From: Elephas maximus indicus
Taxonomy: Eukaryota; Chordata; Mammalia; Proboscidea; Elephantidae
DNA length: 64,000 bases
NCBI RefSeq assembly: GCF_024166365.1
Contig: NC_064838.1
Span: forward strand, 76,524,001-76,588,000
Direction: 5' to 3'
How positions within the stretch are numbered: the first letter of the stretch is position 1; the number at the start of each line of letters is the position of its first letter. Shown here piece by piece: positions 58,523 to 64,000 of this stretch. The translations under genes and the position numbers were made by a program. The notes beneath the pieces are model-generated. The model was not told where the DNA came from and ran no database searches. It was given only the letters and a program-made list of their open reading frames with translations.

Positions 58523-59811
58523 AATTATCTGATCTAGATGAGCTGTTATAAAATATTGACTTTTCTGAAACCTTACATGTCCTCATGTGACTACATGTGC
58601 TGCATAGATATTTTGTTCTGTTTATGGAGGGGACCCCAACTCTTTATCAGTACTGATGACTCTAATTCCATACACATTACAGAATTGCAACTACTTAAGG
58701 GAAAGTGTCTGGGAGTAGTCAGAATAGAACTCTCTCTCTCTCTTTCTCTCTCTCTTTTCTTTTCCAGACTTCTTTTAACTCTCCAATATTTTTGAAAAAT
58801 AGGTGTGAGTCTTGTTCCACCTAGCAGAAGATCTGTGCTAATCATAATTTGTTTTACTTTCTTTTCTTTTGCTTTCTACAACCCAGCTCTCCATCTCAGC
58901 AATGATAGTTCATTGCTGTTGAGGATGGTTAATGGTTCAGGGGAGAGTGGCATAGCAGGTCACTGAATTAATCATTAACTGATTCTTATGCATCTATATT
59001 GCTTTTTTTCATGACTTCAGTTGGGATTCTATATCACTTTCCCTCTATCTTTGATTTTCTTTGCCCTCCCCCTCTCCAGAAATAGAGAATTCCTCCAGTG
59101 CAAAGCCAGTGCTCCCACAGGGCTACACAAGTTTCCCTCGTGCTCTTCAGAGGAGAGATTAGCCAGAGCTAGCAGAAGTTCCTAAGCCTCTCTGGGTCCA
59201 AGTAACAGTACTGACCTCTAGAGACACAGTGTCCAGAGTCTGGCTCATGTAAAACTGGAAAGTAAATTTACAGCCTGAAATAAACATTGTAAAAAAATGA
59301 AAATTCCCGGGAGGCTGAAGAATATAACCTTGGGCAACTGGTTATTGTTGTTTGGTGAGGATCCCTTAGGAAATGCATTTGGACAATTTCTTATATTTTT
59401 TCAGATATATAGGCATAAAAGAGATGACTCCTAGGATATATATATGCCAGAGCTGTAACAGATATGTCAAAACGCTCTTGTTTACTTTCGAGTTTGAGCA
59501 GATGTCAGGGAGTTGTATCAGTATTTAAAATCCTAGACCACTTTCTTCTGGCATGAATACACCCTTCTCTGTGAATCCAGGGTAGTTTCTGTGTAACTAA
59601 ATCTTCAATTTCCTTGCAAAAAAGGAGCATTTTCCTGCTACAAATGCAAGGAAAGCAATTCGGAAGACATCGTCAAAGAACTGACCTAGATATGCCTAAA
59701 CCGCTGGTTTATGATGTTACGTATTATTTCTGATTTAAATTCAGATTTAAATCGTTAGTAAACTGAAACTCAGGGGGAGACCGTGACCAAGATATTTTCC
59801 TGAGTAATTCA
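58523..59811. other. Unassigned spacer with (TC)n
   Basis: No gene recognised. A pure-pyrimidine CT repeat lies at about 58731-58757. Confidence 0.4.
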
Positions 59812-59966
59812 TAGTGGTTAAGTGCTATGGGTGCTAACCAAAGGGTCAGCAGTTTGAATCCGCCAGGTGCTCCTTGGAAACCCTATGGGGCAGTTCTACC
59901 CTGTCCCATAGGTTCGCTCTGAGTCGGAATCGACTCGACAGCACTGGGTTTGGTTTTTGGTTTTTA
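59812..59966 (+). mobile_element. AfroSINE, first bases missing
   Basis: Forward copy: AGTGGTTAAGTGCTATGGGT, GCTCCTTGGAAACCCTATGG, GAGTCGGAATCGACTCGACA and a GGTTTTTGGTTTTT end. The intact CpGs in the tail suggest a fairly young copy. Confidence 0.92.
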
Positions 59967-60727
59967 ATTCAAAACTAACTTGAAGGCCATCCAGAATTGA
60001 TGTACAGGTAATCGCTTTTATTACCTTTGTTTTGGAATGTTCTCTGTTATTTTGAGGCTTTAAATTGAGATGTGGCATATCACAACTTGAGCTACAGTGG
60101 GAACATATATACGTGCTGTTTTTTTACAATGCTTAGTTTTGTTTGTATATTATAAACAGGGTTTGAGTTTTTGGAAAATATATTTAAAAAGAATGAAATT
60201 TTTGAATTGTCAGTGACCTCCAGCCTCTAATCTTTGGAGAATTTTCCATGTTTCCAAAGACTATTCTTCTAAAATTATTTAGATTCATCAGAATCCAGTA
60301 AAGTAAGCTTGTCGTGAGTTGCATGCTAATACCAACAAGAAAAACTGTGTGTATTTAGTGGCTACACTAGTTGACTTAGAGTCCAGATTTTACAATGCTG
60401 ACTTGCATCCTAAAGGGCAAGCAGGATTTTTAAACAATACTACAAAATATGTTAATTAACTTTTTAACTTTAGTAGCCTGAAAAATGTAGGCTACTGATT
60501 TAATATTAAGTGCCCACGTAATCAATGATATCAACAGCTCAATTTAATTTTGTTAACAACGTATTATCCACATTAATGTTTTTCCTGATTTCCCTCCTAA
60601 ATGTATGTTGCAGTTTTATTTTTATATATTTCATCATAAAATCTGATAGGAGATGTATGTGTCTGTTTGCAGGACAATTTAACTAGTTTCTAATCCCTAC
60701 ATTCAAAGCAAGAAGATGATAAGAAAG

Positions 60728-60763
<36 letters not shown>

Positions 60764-62870
60764 ATACTTGGGAGTGATATACCACCTATCCTACCTTAGA
60801 ATTTCTTATTTCATGTATCCCTCATTGTTCCCATGATGTATCCATACCTTAGTTTAATAGATGTTCTAAGTCAAGTTTAGGGAGGGTCAATGTTTTGCCC
60901 AGGTGAGAATATTAATGTAAATGGAGCCATTCAAAATAGTTCTATTTATTCCTTGTTAAAATAATGTCATAACTGGTAAAAGAAATTAAACTGTATGAAA
61001 CAATTATGGGGAATAAAGTATAGAGATTGTCTAAAGTCATGCTGTATGATTAATTGTCATCTACTAATCTACAAAGGTTTTTTTTTTTTTTTTTAACTGA
61101 TAACAGTTACTACCTAAAACCTAAGAATCAAAATTTTAAACAAGAAGTTATCCACACTTCAGGTCATATTATTTCACCTGCTGTCAAACATTTAAACATC
61201 AGGAGCATCTCTGATTTGGGAAGGAAATTCAGTTTTTTGTATCTGTTTCTTCCAACACCGTAAAATAAAATGATTGAATTAGAAGAGTATTTTAATTCTT
61301 AAGTCATTCTACTAAGTAGCCTTGCTTACCATTTAATAATTCTTTTAAAATTAATCTCAGTTTATACACATTTATACAAAATAATGCAACATAATATTTT
61401 CATAAATAAACTGTCATTTGTAATTCTAATTGTGACAAATTTTTTTATTAGCAAAATTACATTTTGTGGAGGTAATTTAACTTGTAGACAATTTTGAGTA
61501 TGAGATTTGTTGTCTTTGTGTTAAAAAGAGAGACTAAAAAACCTTAAGACATATTAGAGACATAACATGACCAAGTTGAGACTTCATTTTCTTAACGTAG
61601 TCAAAGAGAGTAAGCTCAATTTCAAGAGTATTGCCCTCTCAATGTTTGAGACATTTTAAAGCCATGTCTGTTTACCACCTAAAATAATCTCGAGTATTAC
61701 CAGTAAGATAGCTATTTGAAAAATGCTGAACTTGTGAATCTATACATATTTATTTATTTATTTTTATACATATTGCTGCTATATCATTATAACTGTATCA
61801 TTAAAAACCAGTGTCTGTGGGCCCCAGCTACAGCTACCACACCTGATCTAGGATAAGGTAGGTAGCTCACCTGAATCCTACTTAATTCCTCAACAGCGAG
61901 GAGAAGAACACTCAGAGGTGTACAGTTCTGTAGTGCATTCTTCCATTACCTTTGTGTAAATCCTGTTCTGACTATATTATACAGAATAATGTATGACTAT
62001 CCTATACAGAACATTATACAGAATAATATTATACAGAAATACATGAATAAGTACCATAATACGTGTTTTACAGTCACATTGTGCAACGTCATCATTTATT
62101 AATTTTTGGTGACTACAAATTTTTCTAGTAGAAATCTATAAATCGTGCATTCAATTAGCTTTTTTTATTTTAGTAATTTGCACCATTGATTTTTATGGTT
62201 ATAGGGTTTACCTTAAAACATTCTTTAATACTGAAATACAAATAGAAGACAAAAATATTTTTTCTAATTATTTTTGAGATTCATAAATTGACAAAAATTC
62301 TACTCTCTGCTGCATGTATTTCAACAATTTTTTGCCCTGTAACATATTCAGTAAATTTGTTTTTCCAAGTTCAATATGCAGTCCTCCCTTTGAGCCCCCC
62401 ATTTCATGGAACATTACCCACACTGCAAATCAAGCAGCTCAAGAATTAGGCACGTGTTTTTTAATTGCAACTGAATTATTTTTTTCCCAAATCAAATCCA
62501 TGCGGACAATTCCTGGGGGTGATCCCTATCATACCAGGGGAAGTGAACGTGACATGAAATTAAAACTGTGCTATGAACAAAGAACATATTTGAAAATTAT
62601 CCACAAACTGAATTTCTTGCATTAAAGTTAAATTAATTTTTGTTATCAAAAAGTTATGCATAATAGTATAGAACATTTTCTGTTTTAGACATAGTTATAT
62701 TTAAAACATTATATATTAAAATCTTAAGAAAATATATATTTAATATGATCAATGTTAGAATATTTGGGAAAATATTACAAAAACCAAGTATGATTCTAAA
62801 GAATACATATAATAAATATTAATAATGTATTAATTAGCTTCCATGAGTTTGTGATTTTTATTATCATACT
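59967..62870. other. AT-rich flank upstream of the last OR4P-like gene
   Basis: No gene or confident repeat family recognised. It contains a (TA)n/(CA)n microsatellite at 60729-60767, a T-run near 61078-61095 and a small cluster of ATTATACAGAATAAT-like repeats at 61975-62035. Confidence 0.4.
60729..60767. repeat. (TA)n-(CA)n microsatellite
   Basis: A run of alternating TA is followed by CACACATACATAC; this is a length-variable type of locus. Confidence 0.95.
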
Positions 62871-62942
62871 GGAGCCCTGGTGGTACAGTGGTTAAGAGCT
62901 ACGGCTGTTAACCCAAAGGTTGGCAGTTCAAATCCACCAGCG
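62871..62942 (+). mobile_element. 72-bp AfroSINE head (tRNA-like part only) with TSD
   Basis: Only the tRNA-related head is present (GGAGCCCTGGTGGTACAGTG to GTTCAAATCCACCAGCG), with A- and B-box-like motifs and no body or tail. ATCATACT flanks it at 62863-62870 and 62943-62950. It lies about 90 bases before the coding exon of the last receptor. Confidence 0.85.
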
Positions 62943-62977
62943 ATCATACTGTAAATGTTTACATCCAAACCTTTGTT

Positions 62978-62991
62978 CTCTTTTCTTTCAG
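62978..62991 (+). promoter_or_regulatory. Probable 3' splice acceptor ahead of the last OR4P-like exon
   Basis: CTCTTTTCTTTCAG is a strong pyrimidine tract plus AG, 45 bases before ATG 63036, with a positional counterpart at 31001-31010. Confidence 0.5.
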
Positions 62992-63035
62992 ATGCCTAAC
63001 TATTCATGCATAAAAACGTGGAACAAATTCGATAC

Positions 63036-63970
63036 ATGGAAAACCAGAGGAACATCTCAGAATTCATTCTCATGGGACTTTCTTATGACCAGAACATGCG
63101 ACTGTTTTTCTTTGGGCTCTTCTTATTCTGTTATGTTGCCCTTTTAATGGGAAACCTTCTGGTCCTTGTCTCCATTCGATGCAGCTCCCTTTTTCAGCAA
63201 CCAATGTACTATTTCCTCAGCCACTTATCCTCCATAGACATCTGCTATACCTCCTGTGTGACACCGAAACTCATTGATGACCTGCTAGTGGGGACAAAAA
63301 CCATCTCCTTTGGTGGCTGCATGTTACAGGTCCTTTCATGCACTTCTTTGGAATGATTGAAATCTTCATCCTTACAGTCATGGCATTTGATCGGTGTGTT
63401 GCCATCTGCAAACCTCTTCACTACGTGATAATCATAAACAGGACAAGATGCAATTTCCTAGTCTTGGCTGCTTGGGCTGGTGGGGCTGTCCATTCTTTTT
63501 CCCAGTTTTCAGTGATAATCTGGTTGCCTTTCTGTGGCCACAATGAAATTGATCACTACTACTGTGCTATTTTCCCTTTGCTGAAAATTGCCTGCACTGA
63601 CACCTATATCATTGGTTTACTTGTAGTTGCCAATTCAGGTATGGTCGCCTTAGTAACCTTTGTTCTCTTGTTTGGGTCTTATGTCATTATATTATTCACC
63701 TTAAGAAATCACTCAGCTGAGGGAAGACGCAAAGCCCTGTCTACCTGTGGGTCTCATATCTCTGAGGTGGTCTTGTTTTTTGGGCCTTCAATCTTTGCCT
63801 ACCTTAGACCTCCTACCACTTTCCCTGAGGATAAAGCATTTGTTCTATTTTATACCATCATTGCTCCTATGTTCAATCCTTTAATTTATACTCTGAGAAA
63901 TACAGAGATGAAAAAAGCCAAGAAAATGGTTTGGTGTCAAAAGATATTTTCAGGAGAAAAACGTAATTGA
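63036..63970 (+). pseudogene. Olfactory receptor OR4P-like, one-base frameshift
   Basis: Paralogue of 31049-32014: the same start ([12 protein letters not shown]), TM1 [30 protein letters not shown], disulphide Cys in [33 protein letters not shown] and [13 protein letters not shown], ending TGA 63968-63970. The chosen ATG gives the usual OR length. A one-base loss near 63333-63338 (GTCCTTTCATGCAC here, GTCTTCACCATGCAC in the paralogue) shifts the frame at the start of TM3; the rest is open in the new frame from 63338. The total of 935 bases is one short of 312 codons. The DRY motif reads DRC (63388-63396), an unusual change at a G-protein contact. AATAAA occurs at 63983. It is probably inactive; a sequencing or assembly error at the single shift cannot be excluded. 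Confidence 0.9.
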
Positions 63971-64000
63971 TTGGTCATACTCAATAAAAAGAAAAAAAAC

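Overview
The window is vertebrate nuclear DNA, almost certainly from an afrotherian mammal and most likely an elephant. The evidence is the repeat content. AfroSINE-type short elements occur throughout, recognisable by the head GGAGCCCTGGTGGCGCAGTG and the shared tail motif GTCGGAATCGACTC. They sit beside an RTE-clade LINE (RTE1_LA/BovB-like) whose 3' end carries a related tail. Afrotherian-style L1s, older L1M copies and MaLR (MLT1/MST) LTR fossils make up most of the rest. The species call rests on remembered repeat consensus and was not checked by a search.

The only protein-coding loci I can support are class II olfactory receptors of family OR4, all on the + strand, head to tail: an OR4C16-like 3' end open to the window edge (1-198), an OR4C16-like pseudogene (18517-19433), an OR4P-like gene with one nonsense codon (31049-32014), an OR4P4-like pseudogene (45767-46694) and a second OR4P-like copy with a frameshift (63036-63970). 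The OR4C16-like then OR4P-like order resembles the human 11q11 OR4 cluster. Every full-length member here is broken; only the truncated first one has no visible defect. Intact ORs are odorant GPCRs of olfactory neuron cilia.

Layout: 1-2832 is the 3' end and downstream flank of one OR4C16-like unit, shared with 19200-22440. 7508-8066 is the upstream flank of a unit, shared with 17903-18448, without its receptor. Between and after these lie an RTE (2833-5316), a tRNA-Gly-like SINE with a younger SINE nested in it (5600-6092), an RTE with a 3.9 kb L1 nested in it (8064-12722), and an RTE 5' piece followed by an L1 5' part (13455-17615). 22.5-26.1 kb is a mosaic of old L1M, SINEs and LTR fossils. 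27.1-31.0 kb is a repeat-poor flank before the OR4P-like gene. 32.0-45.7 kb holds micro-insertions, small tandem duplications, old L1s, a solo-like LTR split by a young RTE, and a long inverted-repeat element (41169-41639). 46.7-58.5 kb is mostly L1, including a copy with ORF1 and ORF2 traces (49784-55383). 58.5-62.9 kb is mostly unassigned AT-rich DNA ahead of the last receptor.

I found no prokaryote-style system, CRISPR array or rRNA gene, and no convincing functional tRNA. The most unusual structures are the fold-back element at 41 kb, a perfect 20-bp-arm palindrome at 3577-3621 that looks like a template-switch event, and several minimal retroinsertions (35, 62 and 72 bp) with target-site duplications.
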